Of a DNA stretch of 64,000 nt, positions 8,547-19,192 are shown piece by piece. Numbering within the stretch: the stretch's first letter is position 1; every line of letters begins with the position of its first letter. The notes below the pieces were generated by a model that was not told where the DNA came from, made no database searches, and saw only the letters and a list, made by a program, of their open reading frames with translations. Source of the DNA: Legionella quinlivanii (lineage in GTDB: Bacteria; Pseudomonadota; Gammaproteobacteria; Legionellales; Legionellaceae); the NCBI RefSeq assembly GCF_003265995.1, contig NZ_MVJN01000008.1, positions 62,001 through 126,000 of the forward strand, given 5' to 3'. The translations under genes were made by a program, and so were the position numbers.

Positions 8547-9284
8547 TTATTTCCCGCCTAACAAGCGTTCCTCTTCAAAAAAGGTCACTTTTCCAGTTTT
8601 AATATCATGCAGACCAGCCACAATGCCAACCTGCCCCTTGTCCAGCAAGTCCCGGATGATGGGGCTTTGCTCCCTAATCTGTCGAACCACATTGAGCGCA
8701 TTATTTCTGGCAATTTGATTGAGTAGCTGCGGACTCGTGCAATTTTCAGTGCCCGCTTCCTTTTTCGACTCTGAAACAACGGGTTTAATTTTATCCAGGA
8801 TATGGTCGAGATGACCCAGATTCACATTTTCGCAGGCACCAGCCATTGCGCCGCAGGAACTGTGCCCCAAAACCACGATGAGACGCGAGCCAACCACCTT
8901 GGTTGCGAACTCCATGCTTCCCAGCATGTCATCATTGAGCACATTGCCAGCGACACGCAGAATAAACAAATCAGCCAAACCCTGATCAAAAAACAGCTCA
9001 GGTACGCTGCGCGAATCCATGCAATTGAGAATTACTGCCCAGGGATATTGTCCATAAGAGGATTGTTTAGCCTGAACCCTGTAATTTCGCTGCAGCATTT
9101 TCCCATCCAGAAAACGCTGGTTGCCTTCTTTAAGTTTCATTAACGCTTGTTTTGGAGTCATGTTCTGCTGTTTTTCAGAAGTACTGACCTTCTCAATCAG
9201 CAAAATCTCTTCCGTTGTTGCTGCAAACAGCCAGTGTCCGCAAACCCACAGTAAAACCGCTATCAAATATTTGAGCATTGTCAT
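8547..9284 (-). CDS. Periplasmic beta-class carbonic anhydrase
   Basis: Interconverts CO2 and bicarbonate. The 245-residue precursor has a signal peptide (about 1-22, MTMLKYLIAVLLWVCGHWLF) followed by the beta-CA fold. Zinc ligands are Cys88 (NCMDSR), His141 and Cys144 (GHSSC), with the Asp90/Arg92 dyad intact, so it should be active. Export of a beta-class enzyme is less common than cytosolic placement and suggests a role in periplasmic pH or bicarbonate supply. An AAGGA box lies upstream of the ATG at 9282-9284. Monocistronic. Confidence 0.92.
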   Translation of the reverse strand: MTMLKYLIAVLLWVCGHWLFAATTEEILLIEKVSTSEKQQNMTPKQALMKLKEGNQRFLDGKMLQRNYRVQAKQSSYGQYPWAVILNCMDSRSVPELFFDQGLADLFILRVAGNVLNDDMLGSMEFATKVVGSRLIVVLGHSSCGAMAGACENVNLGHLDHILDKIKPVVSESKKEAGTENCTSPQLLNQIARNNALNVVRQIREQSPIIRDLLDKGQVGIVAGLHDIKTGKVTFFEEERLLGGK

Positions 9285-9316
9285 CTACATTCATCCTTGA
9301 AAAAATAACTAGTTAA

Positions 9317-10093
9317 TCAGTTTCCAAGCTCTAATTCAACCCATACAGGCGCATGATCAGAAGGGCGCTCTGCTCGCCTTGGCTCTTTATCAATCCTTGA
9401 GCTAAGGCAGCAGGACGCAAGTTCATGGCTAAGCAAAATATGATCAATACGCAGACCCCGATTACGCCGAAAGGAGGCGGCGCGATAATCCCACCAGGTG
9501 AATTCAATCTCATTTTCCGGAAATAGACGAAAGCTGTCTTTTAGCCCCAGATTGAGCATGCTGGTGAAAGCTAGTCGTTCTTCAGGACTGACCATAACAT
9601 TGCCAATCCATTCTGAGGGTTCATGCACATCCCGGTCTTCAGGTGCGATATTAAAATCGCCGAGAACGACTAATTTTGGGTATTGCTTCAACTGCTCTTC
9701 AATATAAGCGGTTATTTTATTGAGCCAGTCCAATTTGTACAGGTATTTATCCGAACCCACGCTGGAACCATTGGGGATGTAAAGATTTATAAAGCGTATT
9801 CCCTCCAGCGTGAGCGCCAGAATACGGCGTTGCGGATCCTCGAGATCGGGTATATCAGTAAGAATGTCCTGAGGTGCACTACGACTGATTACGGCCACTC
9901 CGTTATAGGATTTTTGACCGGAGAACACGACATGATAACCTAGCTCTCTGAATAAATTGGCGGGAAAATTGTCGTCGAGTAATTTGGTTTCCTGTAAGGC
10001 CAGAATATCAATTTCGTTTTTTTGAAGCCAATCAATAACCTGTTCCAGGCGTATTTTTAAAGAATTTACATTCCAGCTTGCAAATTTAAGCAC
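9317..10093 (-). CDS. Exodeoxyribonuclease III family protein (second copy)
   Basis: Endonuclease/exonuclease/phosphatase fold, 258 residues. Shows FASWNVNSL, the metal-binding LQETKL, the LGDFNIAP motif and the RIDHIL and SDHAPV motifs of the exonuclease III/AP-endonuclease family. Expected to cut at abasic sites and trim 3' ends in base excision repair. The GTG start at 10091-10093 is chosen over an upstream ATG because GGAG lies six bases before it; it then overlaps the stop of the preceding paralogue by eight bases, implying translational coupling. Confidence 0.9.
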   Translation of the reverse strand: MLKFASWNVNSLKIRLEQVIDWLQKNEIDILALQETKLLDDNFPANLFRELGYHVVFSGQKSYNGVAVISRSAPQDILTDIPDLEDPQRRILALTLEGIRFINLYIPNGSSVGSDKYLYKLDWLNKITAYIEEQLKQYPKLVVLGDFNIAPEDRDVHEPSEWIGNVMVSPEERLAFTSMLNLGLKDSFRLFPENEIEFTWWDYRAASFRRNRGLRIDHILLSHELASCCLSSRIDKEPRRAERPSDHAPVWVELELGN

Positions 10094-10871
10094 ACCAATC
10101 TCCAGTGTAGTCAATTATTAAGGGCGCATGATCAGAAAAGCGATCTGCAGCATGAATCGACACGGTATTTACTGACTCTGTTAAACCAGGAGTAATCACC
10201 TGATAATCAATCCGCCATCCAATATTATTTTCTCTGGCGGTTTTACTGCGCTGCGACCACCAGGTGTATTGCTCAGGATGAGGGTTTTTTACCCGAAAAG
10301 CATCGACAAATCCCAATTCGCCGAATAATTTATCCATCCAGGCTCTTTCTTCCGGTAAAAATCCGGAGTTTTTCTGATTGGAACGCCAGTTTTTCAAATC
10401 GATTTGCTTATGAGCGATATTGTAATCACCGCAAAGTATTAACTCTCTGCCCTCTTTCTTCAGGCTATCAAGATGCAGGGCAAACCGTTCAAGAAAATCA
10501 AATTTTACCTGTTGACGGATATCACCGCTGGTTCCTGAAGGAAGATAAAGAGAAACGACACTGAGTCTGGGATAATCAAACTGAATATAGCGGCCCTCCC
10601 TATCGCAAAAATCAAACCCCAGGCCCTTTACAATACGTTGTGGTTTATGGCGGGCATAAATTCCTACGCCGCTGTAACCTTTTTTTTCAGCGTCATAATA
10701 ATCGCAAAAATAAGGCTCTGGATAATAGATGTTATCTAAAAGCAGCTGCTCGCGCTGCGCTTTGGTTTCCTGAATACAGACAAAATCGGCATCCTGCTGC
10801 ATTAACCATGAATAAAAACCACCACGCGCTGCGGCACGAATCCCATTGGCATTAAAACTGATAACTTTCAC
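10086..10871 (-). CDS. xthA: Exodeoxyribonuclease III
   Basis: A 261-residue AP endonuclease/3'-exonuclease. Motifs: FNANGIRAA, CIQETKAQ (metal-binding Glu), LCGDYNIAH, WRIDYQ and the C-terminal FSDHAPLIIDY with the catalytic Asp-His. The N-terminus resembles the Neisseria NExo branch. It overlaps the second ExoIII gene by eight bases, so both repair enzymes are probably made from one mRNA. Confidence 0.93.
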   Translation of the reverse strand: MKVISFNANGIRAAARGGFYSWLMQQDADFVCIQETKAQREQLLLDNIYYPEPYFCDYYDAEKKGYSGVGIYARHKPQRIVKGLGFDFCDREGRYIQFDYPRLSVVSLYLPSGTSGDIRQQVKFDFLERFALHLDSLKKEGRELILCGDYNIAHKQIDLKNWRSNQKNSGFLPEERAWMDKLFGELGFVDAFRVKNPHPEQYTWWSQRSKTARENNIGWRIDYQVITPGLTESVNTVSIHAADRFSDHAPLIIDYTGDWCA

Positions 10872-11066
10872 AAATTGACCCTTTAGTACTTCTTACAAAA
10901 TATACAGTATCTTTTAAAAGAGAAACTGAACTAATATTCCATAGTCATAAGATTAACTCACATTTTACCGAATTGCCTCGCAAAGCAAAATACTTTGCAT
11001 TAAGGCTCTATGATTCGTTATGACTATCGTTTAGGATATTTCTCTAGCCACAACAGGGACAGTTTC

Positions 11067-12167
11067 ATGCGATTAAAACGGACGACCATACTGATTAATC
11101 TAATCGTCCTTGCCATTGTTTCACTCAGCGCCTGTAATAAAGAGCAGAAAAAACCTGCCGCAGCGCCCGCTGAAGTGATTGTGGCCTATCCTTTGAAAAA
11201 GAAAATCATCGAATGGGATGAATATACCGGGCGCTTTCAGGCGATTCAGGAAGTGGATGTGCGCGCAAGAGTCACCGGCTACCTGCAGGAAATCAAATTC
11301 AAAGACGGACAGCGTGTAAAAAAAGGCGATGTGCTTTTCATTATCGATCCGCGGCCTTTTGAGTACGCACTGGCACGCGCACAGGCCCAGTTTGAAGTGG
11401 CGAAACGAGGTTATGAACGTGCAATTAAGTTGCAGAAAGAAAGTTTCATTTCCGCAGAAGTGATTGATCAACGTCTTCAGGAAATGCAAGTCGCAGAGAC
11501 CCGAGTCAATGAGGCGAAACTCAATGTAGAATTTACACAGATTACCTCCCCAATCGATGGCAAGATCAGCCGCTACTTTGTCAGTGTCGGCAACTTGGTC
11601 CGCATGGATGATACGGTGTTAACCCGTGTGGTTTCAGTCGACCCTATCCATTTCTATTTTGAAGCCAGTCAGAATGACTTATTAAAATACATCCGACTCG
11701 ATCGCGCCGGCAAACGTCCAAGCTCGGATCGCTATCCTAACCAGATTCTGATTCAGCTTCCCGATGAGAAAGGCTTCCCGCATCAGGGTAAAATGGATTT
11801 CGTAGACAATATAGTGGATCAGCAAACAGGCACCATTCAAGGCAGGGCGTTAGTTCCAAATCCTGATGCAGTAATCTATCCTGGCCTGTTTGGCAGAGCG
11901 CGTTTAATAGCCAGTGGGGAATATGAAGCTTTATTGCTTCCCGATAAAGCTATCAGCATGGATCAGAGCCGGCAGTTTGTCTATGTGGTGAACGATAAAA
12001 ATCAGGTTAGCCGAGTCTATATTGAACTCGGTCCCTTAAGAGACAGTGGATTTTATATCATTCGCAAAGGGCTTAAAGCGAATGAAAAAGTAGTGATTGA
12101 TGGGATACAACGCATTCAGATTGCTGATCAATTGGTGAAACCCAAACTTATTACGCTCAAGGAATAA
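11067..12167 (+). CDS. RND efflux periplasmic adaptor (membrane fusion lipoprotein)
   Basis: A 366-residue adaptor that links an inner membrane RND pump to an outer membrane channel. A lipoprotein signal with lipobox LSAC (Cys near 22) anchors it to the inner membrane. The biotinyl-lipoyl halves (ARVTGYLQEIKFKDGQRVKK and QITSPIDGKISRYFVSVGNL) flank an alpha-helical hairpin, followed by a beta barrel, as in AcrA/MexA. The start at 11067 gives the normal signal; the frame runs 19 codons further up without support. The pump gene follows after eight bases. Confidence 0.92.
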   Translation: MRLKRTTILINLIVLAIVSLSACNKEQKKPAAAPAEVIVAYPLKKKIIEWDEYTGRFQAIQEVDVRARVTGYLQEIKFKDGQRVKKGDVLFIIDPRPFEYALARAQAQFEVAKRGYERAIKLQKESFISAEVIDQRLQEMQVAETRVNEAKLNVEFTQITSPIDGKISRYFVSVGNLVRMDDTVLTRVVSVDPIHFYFEASQNDLLKYIRLDRAGKRPSSDRYPNQILIQLPDEKGFPHQGKMDFVDNIVDQQTGTIQGRALVPNPDAVIYPGLFGRARLIASGEYEALLLPDKAISMDQSRQFVYVVNDKNQVSRVYIELGPLRDSGFYIIRKGLKANEKVVIDGIQRIQIADQLVKPKLITLKE

Positions 12168-12175
12168 CTGACTCA

Positions 12176-15100
12176 ATGAAAATTGCGCACTTTTTTATAG
12201 ATCGCCCTATTTTTGCAACAGTTATTGCCCTTATTATTGTGCTGGTGGGCAGTCTTTCCTATATGAATCTGCCTGTTGAGCAATATCCCCCCATCGTTCC
12301 TCCCACTATTCAGGTGACTGCTCAGTATCCCGGGGCTGATGCCAAAACAGTAGCGGATACGGTGGCAACACCCATTGAGCAGGAAGTTAATGGAGTTGAG
12401 AATATGCTGTACATGGACTCTCAATCCACCAGTGACGGCCAGATGCGTCTGACTATTGCCTTCAAAATTGGTACCGATCTGGATCAGGCGCAGGTATTGG
12501 TGCAAAACAGGGTGGCGATTGTTGAGCCAAAACTTCCGGAAGAGGTTCGGCGCATCGGCATTACCACAGTGAAAAACTCGCCTGACTTAATGTTAGTGAT
12601 TAACCTCTTCTCACCCAATAACAAATATGATCAAACCTATATCGGCAACTACGCCGTCCTGCAATTGCGCGATAAAATCCGGCGGATTGACGGTGTGGGC
12701 GATATTCGTCTTTTTGGTGCCAGTGAATACGCCATGCGCATTTGGCTCAATCCTGATCTGATGAATTCAGCCGATATTACCGCCAGCGATGTATTAGCAG
12801 CCCTTCGCTCACAAAATGTTCAGGTAGCCAGTGGGATTTTGAACCAGCAGCCACAAGATCGACAATTCGGGATCGAATTTAACATAGAGACGCAGGGAAG
12901 ACTGATTAAACCTGAGGAATTCGAGAAGATCATTATCAAGTCCAAAGATGGACGCATTGTTTATCTTCGCGATATAGGAAGAGTTGAGCTGGGAACACAG
13001 AATTATTTAATCAAGGGATGGTTAAATAAATACCCTGCAGTCGCATTACCTGTTTTCCAGCGACCAGGCACTAATGCCCTGCAGACGGCAAAAGAAATCG
13101 TTGCAACCATGAAAGAGCTCTCCCCTCGCTTTCCTCCAGGCTTGTCCTATAAAATTGCCTATAACCCCACTCTATTTGTTCAAGAGTCAATCAATGCTGT
13201 ACAGCATACTATTTTTGAAGCGATTGCTCTGGTTGTGCTCGTTATTATTATTTTTCTGCAGACCTGGCGTGCAGCAATTATCCCGATCATAGCAATCCCC
13301 GTTTCCCTGATTGGGAGTTTCGTAGTTCTTGAAGCGATTGGTTTTTCATTAAACTATCTGACTTTGTTTGGATTGGTTTTAGCTATTGGTATTGTGGTTG
13401 ATGATGCGATTGTAGTCGTCGAAAATATGGAAAGAAATATCCATAATGGCATGGAACCGCGCGATGCGGCCAGGAAAACCATGACCGAGGTGGGCTCTGC
13501 CCTGGTCGCAATCGGGCTGGTTTTAGTCGCAGTCTTTTTGCCCACCTTATTTTTAGAGGGTATTTCCGGGAAATTTTACCAGCAGTTTGGAGCCACGGTT
13601 GCCGTCGCAACGATAATCTCGGTTTTTGTTTCCCTGACTTTAAGTCCGGCACTGGCGGCACTTCTACTTAGAAAACCACCGGAACATCAGCAGCAAAATC
13701 TGCCCTTCTGGCGAAAACCCTTTCACCGAATGGCCAGAGGATTTAACCACTGCATGGAAAGAGGTTCAGAAAAATACGGCAGGCTGGTCTGTAAGCTGAC
13801 TCGCCGAAATGGTTTGATGATAGTGATTTATCTGATTTTAATAAGCTCCACCATTTTTCTGTTCAGAAGCATTCCCGGCGGCTTCATTCCCAAACAGGAT
13901 ATTGGATATTTTATCGTCTCCATCCAGTTACCCTCAGGCGCCTCACTTTCCCGCACTGATGAGGTAGTTAAACAGGCGATTGACAAACTGCTGGCAATTC
14001 CTGGCGTTGCGAATGCGGTTGGCTTCACCGGATTTTCGGGCGCGACCTTTACGAACTCATCAAATAACGGGGCAATTTTTGCAGTTCTCGAGTCCTTTGA
14101 AAAACGAGAAAAAAAGAATTTGTCTTATGATGGCATTCTAAATCGCATGCGTCAGGAGCTTGGCAGTATCCTTGATGCGACCATTGTGGTGATTCCACCG
14201 CCTCCGGTGCGCGGGATCGGCAACGCCGGTGGTTTTAAAATGATGATTCAGGATCGGGCCGGTCTTGGAACGAATGAACTTGAGAAAGCCACGCTTGATT
14301 TAGCTGCCCGCGCTAATCAGGCAGAGGCCACTACTTCAGTGTTTACCTTTTTTGAAAATAAGACACCGCGTCTTCGTCTTAATTTCGACAGGGATCGCGC
14401 GGAGCGGCTGGGCGTTCGTGTGGCCAGCGTTATTGAAGCCCTGGAAGTGTATCTGGGTTCGGTATTCATTAATGAATTCAACTATCTGGGCCGGACATTC
14501 AGAGTCATCGCGCAGGCAGATGCCAATTATCGCCTGACCCCGGATGACGTGCTGCGTTTAAAAGTACGTAATGAAGAAGGACAGATGGTTCCCATTGGCT
14601 CAGTAGCGAGATTAGAAAACACTACGGGCCCCTCGCGTATTCCCCATTTTAATTTATATCCCGCTATTGAATTATTGGGGGATACCAAGCCTGGCTATAG
14701 TTCAGGAACCGCACTGGACACAATGGAACAACTGGCCCGGCAGTTTTTGCCTTATGGCCTGGACTTTGAATGGACTGAAATCGCCTTTCAGGAACGAGCG
14801 GTTGGTAATACTGCGGTAATTGCCTTTACCTTAAGCGTAGTCTTCGTTTTCCTGCTGCTAGCGGCTCAGTATGAGAGCTGGATTTTGCCTTTAGCCATTA
14901 TTTTAATTGTACCGATGTGCCTTTTTTCTTCACTTATTGGTATTAAATTATTGGGCATGGATAACAATATCATGACGCAAATCGGCTTTTTGGTGTTAGT
15001 CGGCCTGGCCTCCAAAAATGCGATTTTAATTGTGGAGTTTGCCCGCCAGCTTGAAAACCAGGGGGAGAGCCGCTGGAAAGCCGCGATGGAAGCCGCCCGG

Positions 15101-15358
15101 CTTCGGTTACGACCCATTTTGATGACTTCTTTTGCGTTTATCCTAGGGGTTTTTCCTTTGGTTATCGCAATTGGTGCAGGCGCTGAGATGAGACGAGCAT
15201 TGGGGGTTGCGGTATTTAGCGGAATGCTGGGAGTTACTTTTTTTGGACTTGTCTTCACACCGGTGTTTTACGTTATCAGCAGTTATTTAGGCTCTCTCTG
15301 GAAGAAAGATGAAAAAATCCCCTCTCCCAAGCTGGGAGAGGGCAAGGGTGAGGGTTAA
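12176..15358 (+). CDS. RND multidrug efflux pump (HAE-1 family, AcrB-like)
   Basis: A 1060-residue proton-driven inner membrane exporter. Twelve membrane segments with two large periplasmic loops are evident. The TM4 proton relay VVDDAIVVVEN and the TM10 lysine in VGLASKNAILIVEFA are intact. Closest in layout to AcrB/MexB-type pumps. It forms an operon with the adaptor gene, but no outer membrane channel gene lies nearby, so a TolC made elsewhere is presumed. Oddity: residues 1047-1060 (KIPSPKLGEGKGEG) are encoded entirely by an interspersed palindromic repeat, so the natural C-terminus has been replaced. Confidence 0.95.
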   Translation: MKIAHFFIDRPIFATVIALIIVLVGSLSYMNLPVEQYPPIVPPTIQVTAQYPGADAKTVADTVATPIEQEVNGVENMLYMDSQSTSDGQMRLTIAFKIGTDLDQAQVLVQNRVAIVEPKLPEEVRRIGITTVKNSPDLMLVINLFSPNNKYDQTYIGNYAVLQLRDKIRRIDGVGDIRLFGASEYAMRIWLNPDLMNSADITASDVLAALRSQNVQVASGILNQQPQDRQFGIEFNIETQGRLIKPEEFEKIIIKSKDGRIVYLRDIGRVELGTQNYLIKGWLNKYPAVALPVFQRPGTNALQTAKEIVATMKELSPRFPPGLSYKIAYNPTLFVQESINAVQHTIFEAIALVVLVIIIFLQTWRAAIIPIIAIPVSLIGSFVVLEAIGFSLNYLTLFGLVLAIGIVVDDAIVVVENMERNIHNGMEPRDAARKTMTEVGSALVAIGLVLVAVFLPTLFLEGISGKFYQQFGATVAVATIISVFVSLTLSPALAALLLRKPPEHQQQNLPFWRKPFHRMARGFNHCMERGSEKYGRLVCKLTRRNGLMIVIYLILISSTIFLFRSIPGGFIPKQDIGYFIVSIQLPSGASLSRTDEVVKQAIDKLLAIPGVANAVGFTGFSGATFTNSSNNGAIFAVLESFEKREKKNLSYDGILNRMRQELGSILDATIVVIPPPPVRGIGNAGGFKMMIQDRAGLGTNELEKATLDLAARANQAEATTSVFTFFENKTPRLRLNFDRDRAERLGVRVASVIEALEVYLGSVFINEFNYLGRTFRVIAQADANYRLTPDDVLRLKVRNEEGQMVPIGSVARLENTTGPSRIPHFNLYPAIELLGDTKPGYSSGTALDTMEQLARQFLPYGLDFEWTEIAFQERAVGNTAVIAFTLSVVFVFLLLAAQYESWILPLAIILIVPMCLFSSLIGIKLLGMDNNIMTQIGFLVLVGLASKNAILIVEFARQLENQGESRWKAAMEAARLRLRPILMTSFAFILGVFPLVIAIGAGAEMRRALGVAVFSGMLGVTFFGLVFTPVFYVISSYLGSLWKKDEKIPSPKLGEGKGEG

Positions 15359-15401
15359 TTTTAAATCCCTCTCTAACTCTCCCTGAGGGAGAGAGGATTT
15401 T
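15314..15401. repeat. Interspersed palindromic repeat, family D copy 1
   Basis: 88-bp element with outer inverted arms AAAATCCCCTCTCCC and GGGAGAGAGGATTTT and a second small palindrome inside. It fills the gap between two convergent genes. It contains the pump's last 14 codons and stop and reaches the first base of the neighbouring stop codon. Short remnants occur near 25.86 and 48.05 kb, and related sequence lies in the 55.2 kb element. Confidence 0.85.
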
Positions 15402-16366
15402 CAGCAAAGAAAAGTGCCCAGATAATCGTCAGTTTTTAAAGGACAGTCCTCCACGCCCTCCAGGAGATTTAATTCCTGGGTTTGCTTCAGAAAATTATCT
15501 GGATTCTCAATGACGCGCTTTACCAATTCAACCAAGGCCTGCTGGCAGTACATGCTATCGCAAAGCGTTGAATAATATTCATAGCCTAAAACAACCTGGG
15601 CAACCGCGGTTAAACAATTATTAGGGCGCTGCATACTGCCATCTGGTTTCCTTTCCGGAAACAAATGATAAGGCCTTTTATATTCAATCAATTCTTTTTC
15701 CCTTGCTAAATAATCATCGGAACTCACTTTAACCCCAGGGCCTAAAGGCAATTGAGCAATCAGCAGAGGATAAGTGCCATTCAAGTTCAGGGATCGCTGA
15801 TACCATTTCCTGATATCGCCCTTAAAACCATCAAACGTCGGATTATATACATACATTTGCTCGTCTAACTTCTGCTCCGAAGATTTACCCTCGAACTGAG
15901 CATCCCGATAGGCATTCCGCTTACCGACTATCGATAATGTATCAGGTCTTTTACTGACATGCCCCATAATTTGACCTTGAGTATTCGTCAAAAAGGAGAA
16001 GCCATGACCAGGATACAAACCAGCTCCCTTACTCATTTTCTGAGTGGGCGTCACCCCTATGAATAGTGAATTGGGATGCCTTTTGACCATCTGTTCCACT
16101 GAATCAGTTACGTGAATGATCGACTCTTGCTCCTTTTCTTCATCTTTATTTTTCTTATGAGCAACATCTGATGCATAATGAGTCTGCAGATTGATTTGAA
16201 GCAAGTGACCATTCCTGGAATGATTCTGGCTAAATAAAAATCCAAGCTGTCTGGTAACCAGTTGCTCAGGGCTGTTCAAGCCGCATATGCTGCGCACTTG
16301 TGGAGCTGGGAAAGCAGTTAATCGTGGACTCTGCTGTGTACTGAATGCTTTGAAAAAATTAAACAT
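15401..16366 (-). CDS. Orphan protein, possible permuted papain-fold effector
   Basis: A 321-residue soluble protein without a signal peptide. A GHGFSFLTN segment near residue 120 and a PNNCLTAVAQVVLG segment near 250 recall the His-then-Cys order of permuted papain/NlpC-P60 amidases (LRAT/YiiX-like families), with a GPGVKVSSDDY stretch between them. The C-terminus holds an acidic patch (LLEGVED), as seen in some Dot/Icm substrates. Both ideas are inference; no family can be assigned with confidence from sight. Transcribed alone, convergent with the RND pump. Confidence 0.75.
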   Translation of the reverse strand: MFNFFKAFSTQQSPRLTAFPAPQVRSICGLNSPEQLVTRQLGFLFSQNHSRNGHLLQINLQTHYASDVAHKKNKDEEKEQESIIHVTDSVEQMVKRHPNSLFIGVTPTQKMSKGAGLYPGHGFSFLTNTQGQIMGHVSKRPDTLSIVGKRNAYRDAQFEGKSSEQKLDEQMYVYNPTFDGFKGDIRKWYQRSLNLNGTYPLLIAQLPLGPGVKVSSDDYLAREKELIEYKRPYHLFPERKPDGSMQRPNNCLTAVAQVVLGYEYYSTLCDSMYCQQALVELVKRVIENPDNFLKQTQELNLLEGVEDCPLKTDDYLGTFLC

Positions 16367-16744
16367 AAGATTCTCTCAGTTAAACCAAGATTATCTGTTC
16401 CATTGATAAATATGGTATTTGCGTATAAGTAGTTGCGCTAATAATGTCCTGTTCAAGCACAATGCCGAGGTTACAACGACAAGAGGCAAGGAAGGCGAAG
16501 GACAGTCATCTTATTCTTGAGTGTTCCAATAACCAGAGCAGCAGAGATTGAGGAGGCTTTGGTGTTTATCTGGATGTGAGAATAAGTTGCATGCATAATG
16601 ACATCTCTAACAAGTTGGATTAATTTTAAACTGATACAGAATGTACTGTTACTATACATGATGAAGAGATTGTTATCAACATGAAATATACATCTCTGAG
16701 CTATCTAAAAATATTGACTGAGGGAAGATAGGTACACAAAAAAC
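16367..16744. other. Non-coding stretch without recognised features
   Basis: About 380 bases upstream of the orphan gene at 15.4 kb. A short open frame on the minus strand has no ribosome binding site or recognisable protein. I see no RNA gene here. Confidence 0.5.
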
Positions 16745-16830
16745 CGTCTTTGCGAGCGTTAGCGAAGCAATCCACCTCCTTACTTTGTTCAAATTTGATC
16801 TGGATTGCTTCACTTTGTTCGCAAAGACAA
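16745..16830. repeat. Interspersed palindromic repeat, family B copy 1
   Basis: 86-bp element with inverted arms starting CGTCTTTGCGAGCG and ending CGCAAAGACA, joined by GAAGCAATCC / GGATTGCTTC. Related copies at 21.9 and 53.2 kb and a half copy at 49.76 kb. Confidence 0.85.
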
Positions 16831-16906
16831 CGACAGGTTTGGCTGCTGTTGATTCTATTTACGTAACAACGCCTCGCGGGAACTTCTTAACTTGATGGCA
16901 GTGTCC

Positions 16907-18798
<1,892 letters not shown>

Positions 18799-19192
18799 AA
18801 TTCAATCCTAATAAAGCACTCTCATAACCCGCTGAAATATTAATAGCAACATGAGAGAACAGGAGCGCTACATTCTTGTAACAATCCCGACATTGAAGCG
18901 TCAGGTACTTTGATATGCACCAGGGCATAATATGAAGTTAGTTGTTCATTTTCTTAGCCAACCAAAAAGAGGACAACAGTCAGGAGAACTGATGAGCCTC
19001 TATATTAGCAAGAAGTTTGACGGATAGCCATCTATTAAAAAGCAATGTATAATAAGTGAACTTTTTTCGAGACTATTCATTCGCTCTACAAAGTACTCTG
19101 CCCATTTGTGAAAATCAGCAGTCGGGCCTGGATGACTGGCGGCTATTGGTAACACCATCTATGAATGCTCTCTTTTGTTTATGTTGATTGCC
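18799..19192. other. Divergent intergenic region between two MFS genes
   Basis: About 390 bases that must hold the promoters of both divergent transporter genes. I could not pick out a convincing -35/-10 pair, operator or RNA. Confidence 0.4.

Noticed and set aside
16471-16659. Possible 62-codon gene on the minus strand
   Set aside because: No ribosome binding site, no recognisable protein and composition like the surrounding non-coding DNA.
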